Assembly: GCA_013423385.1 (NCBI GenBank)
Contig: BLZA01000024.1
Location: 1 to 64,000 of the forward strand
Reading direction: 5' to 3'
From: Naganishia liquefaciens
Taxonomy: Eukaryota; Basidiomycota; Tremellomycetes; Filobasidiales; Filobasidiaceae
DNA length: 64,000 nucleotides
The notes beneath the pieces were generated by a model that searched no databases, had not been told where the DNA came from, and saw only the letters and a program-made list of their open reading frames with translations. The stretch's first letter is position 1. Each line of letters starts with the position of its first letter. Below are positions 23,285 to 34,792 of the stretch, piece by piece. Both the position numbers and the translations under genes were made by a program.

Positions 23285-25225
23285 CTAAGCGCCCTCGGTA
23301 TTCCGCCTCGCAAAGACACCCATGACCTCCCTCCACCTGACACCGACCGGCATCAACCCCTTGCGCCTCTCCACACCCGCAAACGCCTCGACACCTCGCA
23401 CCTTTTCCCACCGTTCATTATCATAGGCGCCCATCTCGTCGGTGACGACGTAATCAAATTCAGCTTCCCACACCTTTGCTGCCGTTTCCAGCGCATCGGT
23501 CTCGGTCGTATTATACTCCCAACGCCCATGCGGCGGGGCGTAAGCGTACGTATACGCCGATGCACCCGTCATGCGTGGTCCCGGCGGGAGGAAGACTCTG
23601 ACGGCGTGATCGGCCGGCCGCAGGGTGTGAAGCATTTCCATGGCGGCGCCGCCTGGGTAGTTGTGATGGCTGATATAGGCAAGTCCGGCTGTGACGAAAA
23701 AGTTTGCAATGATGCCGCCAACAAGGGCGAGGAGCAAAAGTCGGGAAAAGATGGTCTGGTGGTGGCGACGTCGTGCTCGCCAACTAAAAGGCCTTTAGCA
23801 TCTCTCTGTCTGTCGTGAAAGGCACTCACATTTGACCGCACGATATGGCAGCGAGCGCGTTGATCCAGGGCACAACGTAGATGATGAATCTCCACTCCTG
23901 CTGTGATTCAGTACTTTTGTGGCGATGTCAAGTCGATCAACCCACCTTGTGTCCGAGGCAGCTCATTCCTGCTACCATGACCACGACAGGTAATCCCAGC
24001 ACGGCTTTCCATCCTTGCAGCGCCCGTCGTGCTGCAGGTTCAAGCGGTGCAACGAACGCGAGCGGGAGCGCCGAAAGCAGCATCTTGGGCAGGAACGGAA
24101 CGAGGTAGGTATACCAAGCCGAAGTCTGTACTTTCGTCAGCGGCATTTGGGCGAAATCTACTTAGGACGTACCCCCCACAGCTCGCTCTTTCCCTCAACG
24201 ACGTTGAACAGAACGCCCCACAGCTCAGGCCAAATCCACAGCTTTCCAAACCCAAGAGCCTGCAATGTCTGCTCAATCGTAGCCTTGACGCCCGTCGCCG
24301 TGGGAACATCTCTTGCGGACGCCAGCCACGCGGACCAGAAGAAGCTGTCCACAGCAACGCTGAGCGCCGTTCCTGCCAATCCTACAATGACGGCGGTCGC
24401 CGTGACATTGCGAGTCAGCTGGAGTCCCGTTCCGGCTCGTGTCTCCTTGATGGCGAGGGCGAGGACGAGACCGAGGAGGAGCAATGCTGTTTCTGCGCGG
24501 ACGATGGAGGCAGCGAGAGCGAGGAGAGCGGTTGCGATGAGCACTTGTTTTCGCTGCATTGTCGGGTTGGGAAGAGCTTGAATGACGTAAGAGAGGACAA
24601 GTGTGGCTGCAGCATCGCAAGCAGTATCAGCACAGCCTTCTGGCGGCTGCTCTCGTTGCACTCACTGATCGCCAATGCCCCGACATTCGGCACCGGGCGT
24701 CCCGCCCACCAACACGCATGAAACTGTCCCACCGTAAACAGAATCCATATCCTCGCTTCTGCTTTCCCGAATTTCTTGGCCAGGCAATTCGATACAGCGA
24801 CAAGGGCTCCGGAATTGAGCATGCCCAGAGCGAGTCTCACTTTTAAAAAAGTCAGCCATTGAATTTCACGCAAGAAACGAGACATACCGACAAGCTGGTC
24901 GACCATGGATTTGCGATCGCTCCAGAGCTTGTCCAGCACCGCAATGACGGGTTTACACGCTGCGGCAATCACTAGAGGTGGGATGAACGACCGTGGCAAC
25001 GGTCCCGGATGGACAAGGTGATCATACTGATTCCCATCAGCCTCATCTCCTCTTGCCGACACGCCAGGAACTCACTTGCGCGAGATCCGACCCGTGTATC
25101 AGGATATCGCGAACGGCATGGAGCGTGAAAGATTCCTCGACCTTGGTGTAGGGCGAGGACACTATATGCAGGGCGACTGTGAGTGGGATGAGCGCCTGCA
25201 TGGTTGAGACCAGAGAAGGAGACAT
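23285..25225 (-). CDS. ALG12: ALG12, dolichyl-P-Man alpha-1,6-mannosyltransferase
   Basis: Start MSPSLVSTMQALIPLTVALH at 25225 (a second in-frame ATG lies at 25201). The GT22 signature follows: SPYTKVEESFTLHAVRDILI, then DHLVHPGPLPRSFIPPLVIA after the first intron, and VRLALGMLNSGALVAVSN. The rest is a run of hydrophobic segments, and the end is HHNYPGGAAMEMLH ... DYVVTDEMGAY, typical of the ALG12 C-terminal luminal part. The enzyme adds the eighth mannose, in alpha-1,6 linkage, to the lipid-linked N-glycan precursor in the ER lumen. About six short introns. The start codon is 169 bases from the divergent VPS24 start, so the two share an upstream region. Confidence 0.88.
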
Positions 25226-25394
25226 GGCCACCACCTCGGGTCGCCGTCAGGCATGGGATTTTAGGCTGGCGACTTTATTTCGCCCGCATTTTAGCTCAAT
25301 TTACGGCCAACGGCGATCAGACACGCTAGACAGATGACTCACATCACCACCCTCAACCACGTCGGTCTCGTCTCCCCCAGTCCCGGCCACAACC

Positions 25395-26282
25395 ATGTTC
25401 AAGGCCGTCAACAGGTACATCTACGGCCCGACGCCAGAAGAGAGGCTGCAGGAATGGCAGCGTCGCTTACGTACAGAGCAGCGTGGGCTCGAGAAGGAGA
25501 TCCGGCAGGTGCGCGCTCGTTCTCAACGCTCTTCCTATCTCCTGCTCACGTTGCCGCTCACTGACTCACTCGCACGCACAGCTCGACGTTGCGACAACGA
25601 AAGCCCGCCAGCAGCTGAAACAGCTCGCCAACAAGGGCGATATCAAGTCGGCACGACTCCTCGCGCGTGAGGTTGTGCGCACGCAGCGCCAGAAGCAACG
25701 GTTGACGGTCGGCAAGGCGAGACTCGGGAGTGTGCAGATGCAGATGCAGCATCAGGCTGGTAGGTTCTCGCCTTTGCATCAGGTACTTTGTGCTGATTGC
25801 TAGGTATTACGGTAGCACTCGTCAAGGTGACAGGGACATTTCAGAAGAGTACCGAGATCATGAAGGCTTCTAATGAGCTGATCAAGCTCCCGCAACTAAG
25901 CGCTACCATGCGAGAGATGAGTGCTGAGATGATGAAGGTGAGTGTCCTCTCTTGTACTTTCTTCCAAAGCTGATCTCCATCCAACCATAGAGCGGGATCA
26001 TCTCGGAAATGATCGACGACACGCTCGAGGTGGACGAAGACTCGGAACTCGAGGAAGAGGCCGACGAGGAAGTGGACAAGGTGCTATACGAGTTGACAGA
26101 CGGCAAGCTCGGACAAGCTGGAACGGTTCAGGATACGCTACCGGTGGGTATCTGTAGTCCTCCCAAATCCTTCTCCATTGACACCCGCTTAGGCACAGGC
26201 GGCACCGCAGGAGGAAGACGTCAATACCGAAGCCGAGATGCAACGCATGCAGCGCGAACTACAAGATCTCTTGACTGGATAA
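25395..26282 (+). CDS. VPS24: VPS24 (CHMP3), ESCRT-III subunit
   Basis: Five exons: 25395-25508, 25582-25759, 25804-25937, 25991-26143 and 26193-26282. The protein starts MFKAVNRYIYGPTPEERLQE and shows the basic Snf7-family core (LDVATTKARQQLKQLANKGD, KSARLLAREVVRTQRQKQRL, VKVTGTFQKSTEIMKASNEL, LPQLSATMREMSAEMMKSGI), then the acidic linker EDSELEEEADEEVDKVLYEL. It ends in EMQRMQRELQDLLTG, a MIM1-like helix for Vps4 binding. It forms membrane-remodelling filaments at endosomes with Vps2, Snf7 and Vps20. Length and start fit the family well. Its stop lies only 62 bases from the convergent GMF stop. Confidence 0.95.
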
Positions 26283-26344
26283 TCCATTCCCATCGTTGTA
26301 TAAGCCTATCATATCCTTGTTCGAGACTATATCCTTATTCGCTA

Positions 26345-26961
26345 CTACTGCAGCTTGGCATTGATAAACTCCTCTGTAAAGTCTTCGGCGCCTTCGCGCA
26401 TCTCAATCACCCGTGCGCACTCTGCCGCTTGCTGAAAGACGGGCAAACCCGAGGTGTGGAGCATCATGAGTTCTGTCGGCGATGACGAGGGCGCCCTGAC
26501 GAGGGAGATTGATCAGTCTTGCTGGCGTAGCGAAACGAACGGACGTACCAGTTGATTAACACCAGGGGAACAGTCAGGCGTCCATCTTTGGTGGTCTGTA
26601 GCAGTATCAGCGCTGAGGCAGGCGATTCAGATCCAGCCTACTCACGAGTGGATGCGAGAGAATGACGTATCGCGGTGCATTCTCGGGCAATTCTAGTATC
26701 CGTATATCAACTCGCGTCCGCCCCGGCTCGGACAAAGACCCACCCTCTGCAATCTCTTCCAAGCTTCCCTCCAACTGCTCATCCACGACCATTGTCAACG
26801 ACTTTTTGTCAATCTTGACAACCAACGCGGCATCGCCCTTGAAACGCTTGAAGCGGAATTTCCGGATCGCGTCTTTCGTGGCCGCGGGCAGGTCGACAGA
26901 GTTGGTTGACTGGAGAGCAAAGTCAGACAAGTACAGTGCAAGCGCAGGAGAGACTTGCCAT
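26345..26961 (-). CDS. Glia maturation factor homologue (ADF-H, Arp2/3 debrancher)
   Basis: Single ADF-H domain: LPAATKDAIRKFRFKRFKGD, LVVKIDKKSLTMVVDEQLEG, SLEEIAE, LPENAPRYVILSHPL, RLTVPLVLINW and MMLHTSGLPVFQQAAECARV, ending FTEEFINAKLQ at 26345. This is the GMF/Aim7 layout; the protein removes branches from Arp2/3-made actin networks. The start is unusual. The ATG at 26961 is directly followed by GCAAGT and a 49-base segment ending CTCCAG, and only a GC-AG intron placed after that ATG (26958-26910) gives STNSVDLPAATKD in frame. A more distant start exon cannot be excluded. Other introns are GT-AG. Confidence 0.85.
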
Positions 26962-27319
26962 GGTAGACAGAGGAGGAACCGCAGCGTTTCCGTGAACCAC
27001 AATCGATAAGACGATGGAGCTGTTTCATATGACGCTGGCCGTTCACCGGCGTTCTGCGGATGCAAATCCCCATATCGTTAAGCTTAACCTCTACAGGCTT
27101 GCATTGTCATTTGCGTTGACCTTTGAAGAGCTCCCCAGAGCATCAAAGAGTTCTACAAAGGCAGCCAACTGGATGCAGACTGGCGTCTCGGACAATCTAT
27201 AGCACTCATGTCTGTGACAATTGCCGTCGGGCTCAAGGGACGCCATCACCGCAAACGAGTACACGAAGAGAATCCTGTCATCCGCATATCTATCCTTGCT
27301 CCTTATTACAGACCCCGCC
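26962..27319. other. Intergenic region
   Basis: About 360 bases between the GMF start and the aldolase stop, both minus strand. Expected to contain the GMF promoter and the aldolase 3' end. Nothing else recognised. Confidence 0.5.
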
Positions 27320-28338
27320 CTATGGCCTCACGGATTTGACCGCCTCGAGGGCATCCGCATTCCACTGCTGTACGGCCGCAAAGTCCATGCCCATGTTCAT
27401 CATGTCGAAGCCCTGAGCCGCCCTTGCAAGAACCTAGCAGAAAGTCTCAGCAAAAGCAATGCTGTACATTCACGATGGTACCTACCTGATCCGGTTGCGT
27501 GCAGAACATTCCTGCGGCCTTACCGTTATCTTGAGCTGCTTTGCGGATCCGCTCAATCGCGTCCTGGACTTCGGGAATGTTGGGGTGGTCCGGCGGCGGG
27601 TAACCCATGGACGAGCACAAGTCATTGGGTCCGACAAAGAGCATGTCTGTAGAGAAGCTCAGCACAGCCCATATATATCACTTCCGCAAACTCACCGACG
27701 CCCTCAACCTGAGCAATCTCCTCGCAATTCGCCAAACCCTCTTCAGTCTCGATTTGCACCGCCAAAAAGATTCCCTCGTTGGCAACGTCAAAGTAATCCT
27801 TCATCTCCATCTTCCACAAGGCAGGGGCATATGGCGAGCCAGCACCTCGCACACCGGGCAAGGCGGCAAACTTGCTGCTGGTGAGCACGTCCTTCGGCGG
27901 ACGGTTGGCCTTACGCTGTGGGAACTTGGCGTAAGAGACGAATCGACGTGCCTCTTCGGCTGTCGATACGAGAGGACACATCAGGGCGTGTGCACCGGTG
28001 TCCAACGCTCGCTTAACGAGGTAGCTTTCCGGAGCCGGGATTCGAACCATTGGGCTGCAGCCTGGGGTGTTGCCGATAGCAGCCACGACCGAATGCATCT
28101 CCGAGTCGGAAATGTTGCCGTGTTCGCAATCCACCAGGATAAAGTCAAAGCCCTGCGAGGCAATCATGCGCGCCAGGTTGGCACCAGGAAGCATGCTCCA
28201 TGACCCGATAAGCGGCTTCTTGGTCTGGCCGGGAGCAAGATTCTTGGTTCGTTCGGCCAGCAGCTTGTGCATGCCAAAGAGGAACGGCTTGGACTTGTCG
28301 ATGACGGTGTTCTGAATAGAGTGCGAGGCGTACGACAT
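27320..28338 (-). CDS. HpcH/HpaI family aldolase/citrate lyase
   Basis: Start MSYASHSIQNTVIDKSKPF at 28338; stop after DALEAVKSVRP at 27320. Domain landmarks: KKPLIGSWSMLPGANLARMI, ASQGFDFILVDCEHGNISDS (substrate/metal site region), PMVRIPAPESYLVKRALDTG, HALMCPLVSTAEEARRFVSY, GIFLAVQIETEEGLANCEEI (metal Glu), VDMLFVGPNDLCSSMG (metal Asp) and FDMMNMGMDFAAVQQW. Family enzymes cleave 2-keto-3-deoxy or 4-hydroxy-2-oxo acids to pyruvate and an aldehyde with a divalent metal. The exact substrate cannot be told. Two introns in the 3' half (GTGAGT after VEGV, GTAGGT after QPDQ). No signal peptide, so probably cytosolic. Confidence 0.87.
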
Positions 28339-28974
28339 GGTGAGCGAGTGTGTGGTCTGTGTCTGGCTGAGAACGGGCGAATGTTTGAGTCTGCGTTGTA
28401 CTTGTACCCTCCCTTCAGTCCAGGATCCACAGTCATCTCGGTACCAATTCATTGGAAGCAAGCGGAAATGACGCGGAAACAGCCAATAGCTTCGGCCGGA
28501 GGTTTCGCCGGTCCGAGAACCGACGCGTGGCAGGCGGGAATACGGAGTCGTGATCGGGTAAGGGCGTGCCGAGCAGCGCGAGCTGAGATGGAGTCTCTCG
28601 CCGACCTTGTTTTTTGGCAAGGGGTCCTATCTAATGCAATGTTTGACTAGGTGAACAAGGCTTGAGCCAAACAGATGGAGAGTGTAGGCCTCTCAGCTTC
28701 GGGCTGGTCACAGATAAGAGCCAGAGCGCGATCCCGGCGGTGCAGGGGATTTTGGCGGATTGTCGGTAAAGTTTTCTCGGGAAAAGTATCTCGTAGGGGA
28801 TGATGAAAGCTATCCATGCCGAAACAGCCTGAAGAGGTCAGATGCATGCCTTGTGCGTTGTGACCGATTGTGCAGGCAAAGATACGACCCTTCGGTGGAA
28901 CGGAAATATCATCAAGGTGGTACTCGCGTGACGCCAAAAGTTTGAGGTGGTGTTGCTCCAAAAACGCAAAAATC
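28339..28974. other. Intergenic region
   Basis: About 640 bases upstream of the aldolase and up to the tRNA. Open frames in it are short and unsupported. It should include the aldolase promoter; no distinct element recognised. Confidence 0.5.
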
Positions 28975-29067
28975 AACCCCTCCTGGGGATCGAACCCAGG
29001 ATCTCCTGATTCCGATGTTTCTGGATTAGAATCGTAGTCAGACGCTTTACCACTAAGCCAGAGGGGC
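28975..29067 (-). tRNA. tRNA-Arg(ACG) with a 21-nt intron
   Basis: Read on the minus strand. The acceptor arm is GCCCCTC paired with GAGGGGT (the first pair being G-U), the D arm is GCTTAGTGGTAAAGC, and the anticodon stem TCTGA pairs with TCAGG. The loop starts CTACGA, the T arm is CTGGG-TTCGATC-CCCAG, and the discriminator base is T. An intron of about 21 bases sits after the base next to the anticodon, the canonical place. Removing it leaves a 72-base mature tRNA with a normal 7-base anticodon loop. The internal B box GGTTCGATCCC is intact. No CCA is encoded, as expected for a nuclear gene. Confidence 0.87.
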
Positions 29068-29472
29068 TGGTTGTTGAAAGCGAAGAACATGGTTGAACAT
29101 ATCCAGAATAAATTCTTGACCTGCTCATGAATCCGGCAGCCTTCTGTTGCCGAGCTCCAGACCTAGGTATTACAGCCTGCTCCGCCTGGCTAGGTACGAC
29201 CCTTGACCTGGTCCCACTATTCGCCAGCCATACCCTCATGTCATTTCTTTCTCGGATCAAGAACCTCCCCAGTGCAACACGAGACAACGTTATTCAAGAG
29301 AAGCGCAAGAAGCGGGCCGAATCGGGTGGGTTATCAGATAACGCGTCGCGCCGGCATCGGCTTAATATAGCGTCCGGCATCTCCGGTGAATAGCTCTTGC
29401 GGATCGGCTGGTGGATCTTCCACAGAAAAGGAAGATGAAGCACAGCAGTTATATACTTGCGCTGAGCCGAGA
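29068..29472. other. Intergenic region
   Basis: About 400 bases between the tRNA and the AIF-like oxidoreductase, a divergent arrangement. Upstream flank of both genes; no clear extra feature. Confidence 0.5.
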
Positions 29473-30956
29473 ATGAAGCGAGTGCTGATCATCGTCTGTA
29501 TCATTGCTCTCGCTCTCGCGGTTCAACAGTCCACTAAGATGCAGTCTCTCAAAAACGTCGTTGTCGTTGGCGGATCATACGTAGGAAGTGTGAGTTTGCG
29601 TTCGATATATTCGTTCGAACCCAACTGACGATCACGCAGGGGGCGGCCACCAAACTCGCCAACGCTTTACCATCAGGTTATCGCGTAAGTATTCTGCCTT
29701 ATTCGCCTGTGACATGCTAACCATACACCCAGGTGCTCCTAGTCGAGCCGCACAGCCACTTTCACCATCTGTTCGCATTCGTGAGTCTGTGGTGAGACAT
29801 TGCCTTCCATTGCTTACGCCATTGAAGCCTCGTTTCGCCATTGTGCCACAACACGAGCATAAAGCGTTCATTCCGTACACTCGCCTCTTCGCCTCCGCTC
29901 AGGCCCCCAACTCGCATGCTGTCGTACAAGCCAAAGCGGTACGGGTAGCCGACAAGGTTCTTCACCTCGACCGCGCATGGGAGGAAGCGAAGGAGCTCCC
30001 TTACGAGTACCTGGTAATCGCTACCGGTACCAAACTTCCTTCTCCCGGAAGTATGCAGCACGACCACAAGCTCGGCGGAGTCGATTTTTTCAAGACATAC
30101 CAAGGAGGAATCAAAACGGCAAAAAACATCGTCATCATTGGCGGCGGTGCAGTCGGTGTGCAGATGGCGCTCGATCTCAAAGAGTTTTACCCGGAGAAGA
30201 ACGTTACACTGGTGCATTCGCGGGACAAGGTGATGAACCGATTCCATCCCGGTCTCGACGCGATCGTGCGCAAACGCTTTGACGAGGTCGGTGTCAAGGC
30301 CATTACGGGCGAGAGGGTCAAGCTTCCCGCAGAGGGCTTCCCAACGGACGGCACACCCACCACAGTACATACGACCAACTCAGAGATCCCGGCCGACCTC
30401 GTCATCCTCGCGACGGGCCAGGTTCCCAACAACCAGCTTGTGAAAGACCTGGACGACGATGCAGAGGACAAGCTGACTGCGCCGAACGGATTTCTGCGCG
30501 TACGACCTACCCTCCAGCTACTCAACCCGGCATACTCGAATGTCTTTGCTCTTGGGGACATTGCGGACACCGGTGCTCCCAAGGCGGCACGCCCGGGGAT
30601 GCTGCAGGCGGACGTGGTAGTAGATAACATTCTTTCGCTGATCGAGGGCAAGGAGCCAACAAAGAAGCTCGAAGTGGGCGCTGCAGCGATACACCTGACG
30701 CTGGGATTAGTGAGTATCGAGTTACTGTTAGTAGCTCTTGCGCTAACTATCGGTATTGCAGAAACAAAATGTGATATTCAAGAATCCAGATGGCGACGAA
30801 GAGCCCATGATCAAGATGCGAGATGAGTGAGTCCCCTCGATCTGCAGTAATCACACATCTGACCTCCCAAATAGCGGTCAAGAAGACATGGGCATCGAAG
30901 GTGTATGGACGAGAAGAGGTTTCCAGGTCAAGGACGCTTCCGAGTATCATTTGTAG
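29473..30956 (+). CDS. AIF-like FAD-dependent oxidoreductase (AIFM2/FSP1-like)
   Basis: Exons: 29473-29589, 29640-29684, 29733-29780, 29828-30709, 30762 to about 30822, and the last ending at 30956. FAD-binding Rossmann motif VVVVGGSYVGSGAATKLAN, then RVLLVEPHSHFHHLFAFPRF, KAFIPYTRLF, LPYEYLVIATGTKLPSPGS, the NAD(P)-binding motif NIVIIGGGAVGVQMALDLKE, LVILATGQVPNNQLV and NVFALGDIADTG (FAD-contacting GD). It is therefore a two-dinucleotide-domain NAD(P)H:quinone-type oxidoreductase. Two starts are possible: MQSLKNVVVV at 29539 or MKRVLIIVCIIALALAVQQS at 29473, which would add a hydrophobic anchor. I use the longer one with caution. Family members reduce quinones at membranes and limit oxidative damage; the exact substrate is unknown. 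Confidence 0.87.
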
Positions 30957-31256
30957 GGGTTTTTTGCAAAGGAGTGAGGACTCCCGCAGGCCCGACAGGA
31001 TCAAGAGTGCTTGGGGTTCTGTTGATGTATGGCTGTCATTTTATGCAAACGTTGCCTGCAAGCAGCGTGGCTGCTATGTGACTCATAGGCGTTGAGGGAT
31101 GCCACATGAGAGTCGCACCCCCATCTAGGGCCAACTCTGGTCAACGTGCAATCGGCTCACATCATCAGCTTCCTCGAGTGAACCTATACAACTTGATCCC
31201 AACCGTCTTTGTATACATTCCTGATCAACAGACCCGTTGCTCAACCTCCTGCGCCC
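30957..31256. other. Short intergenic region
   Basis: 300 bases between the AIF-like gene and MAD1, head to tail on the plus strand. Nothing distinctive. Confidence 0.5.
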
Positions 31257-33381
31257 ATGAGCGAATACGGCTCGCCTTCCCCATTGGGGAAACGAAAAGT
31301 GGACGATTCTCACCTATCACAAGGTATGCGGCGTGTGATTCATCTCAAAATGGAGCTAAACCTCCAACAGATTCTCCGCTCCACCCGACAAGACGCTCCC
31401 TCATTCGTCTGCAACTGGACAATACATCGCTCGAGACAGAAGTTCTAGCACTTCGTACACGCGCAGCTCAACTGGAAACAACGTTACAAGCCAAGACGAC
31501 CGAAAATGCACGTCTATCCCGCGAACATTCTGAAATCAGTCGCGCGTGGCTCGACGTTGTGCGCGGGGACGAATCCGTGAGGAAAGAGGTCGAAGAGGAA
31601 AAGGCTAAGCTCAAAATTATGGAAAGAGAGTGGATGGGCAAAATCAAGAAAAGCGAAGAGGCCAAGTATGCGGTGCAAGCGCGATTAGAGAGCGCCGAGA
31701 GGGATCGTCAACGGGAAAAGGAAGAGGCTGCGAAACATCAGGACATATTACGGCGACAGCTGGAGCAGAAGGAACGCGAGGTCGATACGCTACGGGACGT
31801 TCAAGCTAGAACCCGTGCACTCGAGGAACAACTAGAAGTCAAGGATCGGCAATTGGAGGACGTTCGCAGTCTTCTCTCGGATCGCCCGGCGGACGATCTC
31901 CGCACAGAGCTGAAACGCCAGTCGACACTTTTGACCACGCTGGAGAGAACAAACGCGCAGCTGTCGCGCGAATGCCAAGATTTACGGCTGCGTCGGGATC
32001 AGGTCGAGAGCTTGCAGTCGGAAGTCAAGACACTTGCGCGCAGAGCTCAGGTTGCAGAGGAGAAATTGGCTGTTGTGAATCAGCAGCTGGATCAGAGTCG
32101 ACGAGAGATGGAGTGAGTCAAGTCTCGAAACGACAAAACAGCAAGCTGATTGTCATCGTCAGCACGTTGACAATGACACCAGACGAACCGTCTGACGACT
32201 CGACAATGTCCGTAAGCGATGCCCTTTCCTTGCGGCATAAATACACGACAATCGCGGCCGCGCATTCCTCTTGCGCGTCGCGTCTGGCTCAGCTTTCTTC
32301 GACAAATGTAGAACTCGGGGAACGGCTCAAGGAGGTCTCGCGCGAGAGCCTGATCAGAATTGGAGAGATCGAGAACCGATTGGAAACGTGTGAACGCGAC
32401 CTGAGATGGGAAAGGAGCACCCGTGATACTGGGGACCGCAAATTGAGGCTCGCGAGGGAAGAGTTGGAGTTGTTGAGGGTGCGTCTGCAATCTCGCCCTT
32501 GGAACCAAGCTTATCGCTTTCGCCGCAGGCTGCAAATCGCACCGCCGAGGTCGAGGAATACCGACGCATGATCGACGCCTTTCAGAACGGCGATGGACAG
32601 CTCGCGCCTGCCAACCCAGCGACGCAAGACGCACTCGACGCCGCTAACGCGACCCTGGAAGCCCAAGCCGCACAGCTTGCCAATCTTGAACGTGACCTGG
32701 CCGATGCCGAACTTCGCGTGGGATCCGGCGAATACAATACCAAGATCTGGCGATGTGTTGAATTCGCAGATAGCCCGGCTGCGCGTGATCATGCTATCCG
32801 AAAGGAGACGCTGGAAAAACTACGCGGCGAGAATGGAGCACTCGTCGAGCGTATCAAGGAGCTCGAAGGTCGGGTAGGAGGAGGCTCTACGGGGCACGGC
32901 ATGGTCCCGCGAGAGACGTATGACAGGCTCAAGGAAGAATTTGAGGAGAAGGAGCGTAGCCACGACAAGCGATTGCTGCGTTTGAAAGAGGTGAGCGATT
33001 CACATCGGGCAAGCGATCGAGCTAACGCGTTTGCAGATTTTTGGCATGAAATCCAAGGAATTCCTGGAAGCAGTCTTCTCGCTGCTGGGCTGGAGGATCA
33101 AATTCGATGCCAACGGTCACGACGTCCGTCTGTCGTCGATGTACGCACCGCGCAATAAACACGGTCTGACTCTCAAATTCTCCTCGCAAGGCGGACATTT
33201 CGGGACAATGCAAATGCTTGGCGGGATGGCCAAAGGATTGGGTGACGTGCGGACGTATTGGGTTGAGCAGCGACAGAGTATCCCTGGATTTTTGGCGCAA
33301 GTGACGCTGGAGATGTTTGAAAAGACGACATTCGGTAGAGCGGCGGGGTACGTCCCGGTAGATGAGCTGGAGGACGAGTAG
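31257..33381 (+). CDS. MAD1: MAD1, spindle assembly checkpoint protein
   Basis: Start MSEYGSPSPLGKRKVDD at 31257; the first intron (after HLSQ) joins to DSPLHPTRRSLIRLQLDNTS. A very long coiled coil follows. The C-terminal region is diagnostic: RLLRLKEIFGMKSKEFLEAV, FSLLGWRIKFDANGHDVRLS, SMYAPRNKHGLTLKFSSQGG and FLAQVTLEMFEKTTFGRAAG. This RWD-like C-terminal domain, preceded by the RLK motif used for Bub1 contact, is the MAD1 hallmark. MAD1 recruits MAD2 to unattached kinetochores and nuclear pores and delays anaphase. Length, about 640 residues, is within the fungal range. Four or more introns. It is followed 442 bases on by the GFA gene. Confidence 0.92.
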
Positions 33382-33822
33382 TCGAGGGGATGCAGGGTAG
33401 ATGCCATAGACTGGATATCATTGTCACCTGGATTTATGTCACTCGCTGCAAATTGTGTGTTGCCTCATTTTGCTACAGACCGGGTGCAAGGAACCCTCGA
33501 ACGCGCGCATCCATCGCTAGGCTTGATATCGTTCCTGGGAGAATCGCCATGTTGCACGAGATACAGACAGCGCGACAGCGGATGGTACCACGCAATGCAT
33601 GCGCGTCGCCAGCTCCGACGCCCCACGGTGAAATGACGTGCGCGGATACAAAACACCTCGGCCCGAGTCCGCTTTCAACCCCCGAACTCTACAAGCTATA
33701 GGCGAACAACTTCAGTGGTCCATAGTGAATGCCATCACCTTGATCACCCAGACCGATTCGAATCATACCACTTTTGCAACGCAAGCTATCACAAATCGAA
33801 CTACTCGTTGACTGCCTCAGCC
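33382..33822. other. Intergenic region
   Basis: About 440 bases between MAD1 and the tandem GFA gene, same strand. Expected MAD1 3' UTR and GFA promoter. No further structure seen. Confidence 0.5.
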
Positions 33823-34792
33823 ATGTCCGAACCGAAAACTTTCCACGGTTCCTGCCATTGCAAAGCCATCAAATTCACCGTCAACTTGCCCAACGGCCTC
33901 GACGACAACGGTACATGCGACTGCAGTCACTGTGCCAAACGAGGTATCATCTGGCAATTTCCGGAGGCTGGAGCCCTTGAATTGGAGGGTAAGACTTTGA
34001 GGGGCTATGAGTTCGGAGCCAAGTCGACAACCCATCAGGTATGCAACACCTCCTTTCCTATCGAGCCTGAACTGATCGCCTTGACTCGCAGTTCTGCAGC
34101 GAATGTGGCACATTCATTCTTGGATGCGCCTATAATCCCAAAAAGCAAATGCCCTTTAATGTACGCAAGGAAGCCGTAGAATGACTCCTATTAACGACTC
34201 CTTTCCAGGTTCGGGCTCTGCGAGATATCGACATTCACCAAGTACCTCTCAAATCGTATGTGCTCTTATCACAATTATTCAAAGCTCAAAAGTTCCTTCA
34301 GGTACAGCGGAAAGGATCGAATGCCGGAATACGTCCCCCCTCAGCCACTGGATCACGATCTTGCAGTGCCAGAAGGCAAAAAGGTCTACCATGGCTCCTG
34401 TCATTGTCATGCGGTTCGATTCGCAGTTGTCCACGACCCGCTCGAGAAGTCGGAAGCCACGGATTGTAATTGTACCCTCTGCGGTGGAGTAAGTGCAAGA
34501 GCTGGGCCGGACGCAATAGCTGATCCCCCCTTCTTTCAAGAACGGAACACTTTGGATCTATCCTCAGCAGACAGACTTTTACATGCCCCTGGAATGTCGC
34601 TCCAATTTAGGAGACTATACGTTTGGCGTCAAGGAGAACCATCACATGTTCTGCAAGACCTGCGGTATCAATGTCTACGAACAGCGGGAAAATCAAAATG
34701 GGATGGGTGTAAATATCAGGTTGCTAGAGGGATGTGCCGATGAGCTGGCCAAGATCAAGATCAAGAAAGAGGATGGGTTGAACGACATGTAG
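33823..34792 (+). CDS. Tandem-domain GFA/CENP-V-like protein (zinc-binding)
   Basis: Five exons: 33823-34038, 34092-34160, 34209-34255, 34302-34488 and 34541-34792; phases agree and the frame stays open throughout (256 residues). Two complete GFA (glutathione-dependent formaldehyde-activating, PF04828) units lie in one protein. The first has GSCHCKAIKF, CDCSHC and FCSECG; the second has GSCHCHAVRF, CNCTLC and FCKTCG. Each set supplies the two CXC/CXXC zinc sites of the family. Most family members have one domain of 120-150 residues, so this is a fused duplication. The intron positions (behind the CXXC loop, before the following strand) are alike in the two halves only in part. Activity is not certain; few GFA proteins have a proven reaction. 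Cytosolic by lack of signal. Confidence 0.87.
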
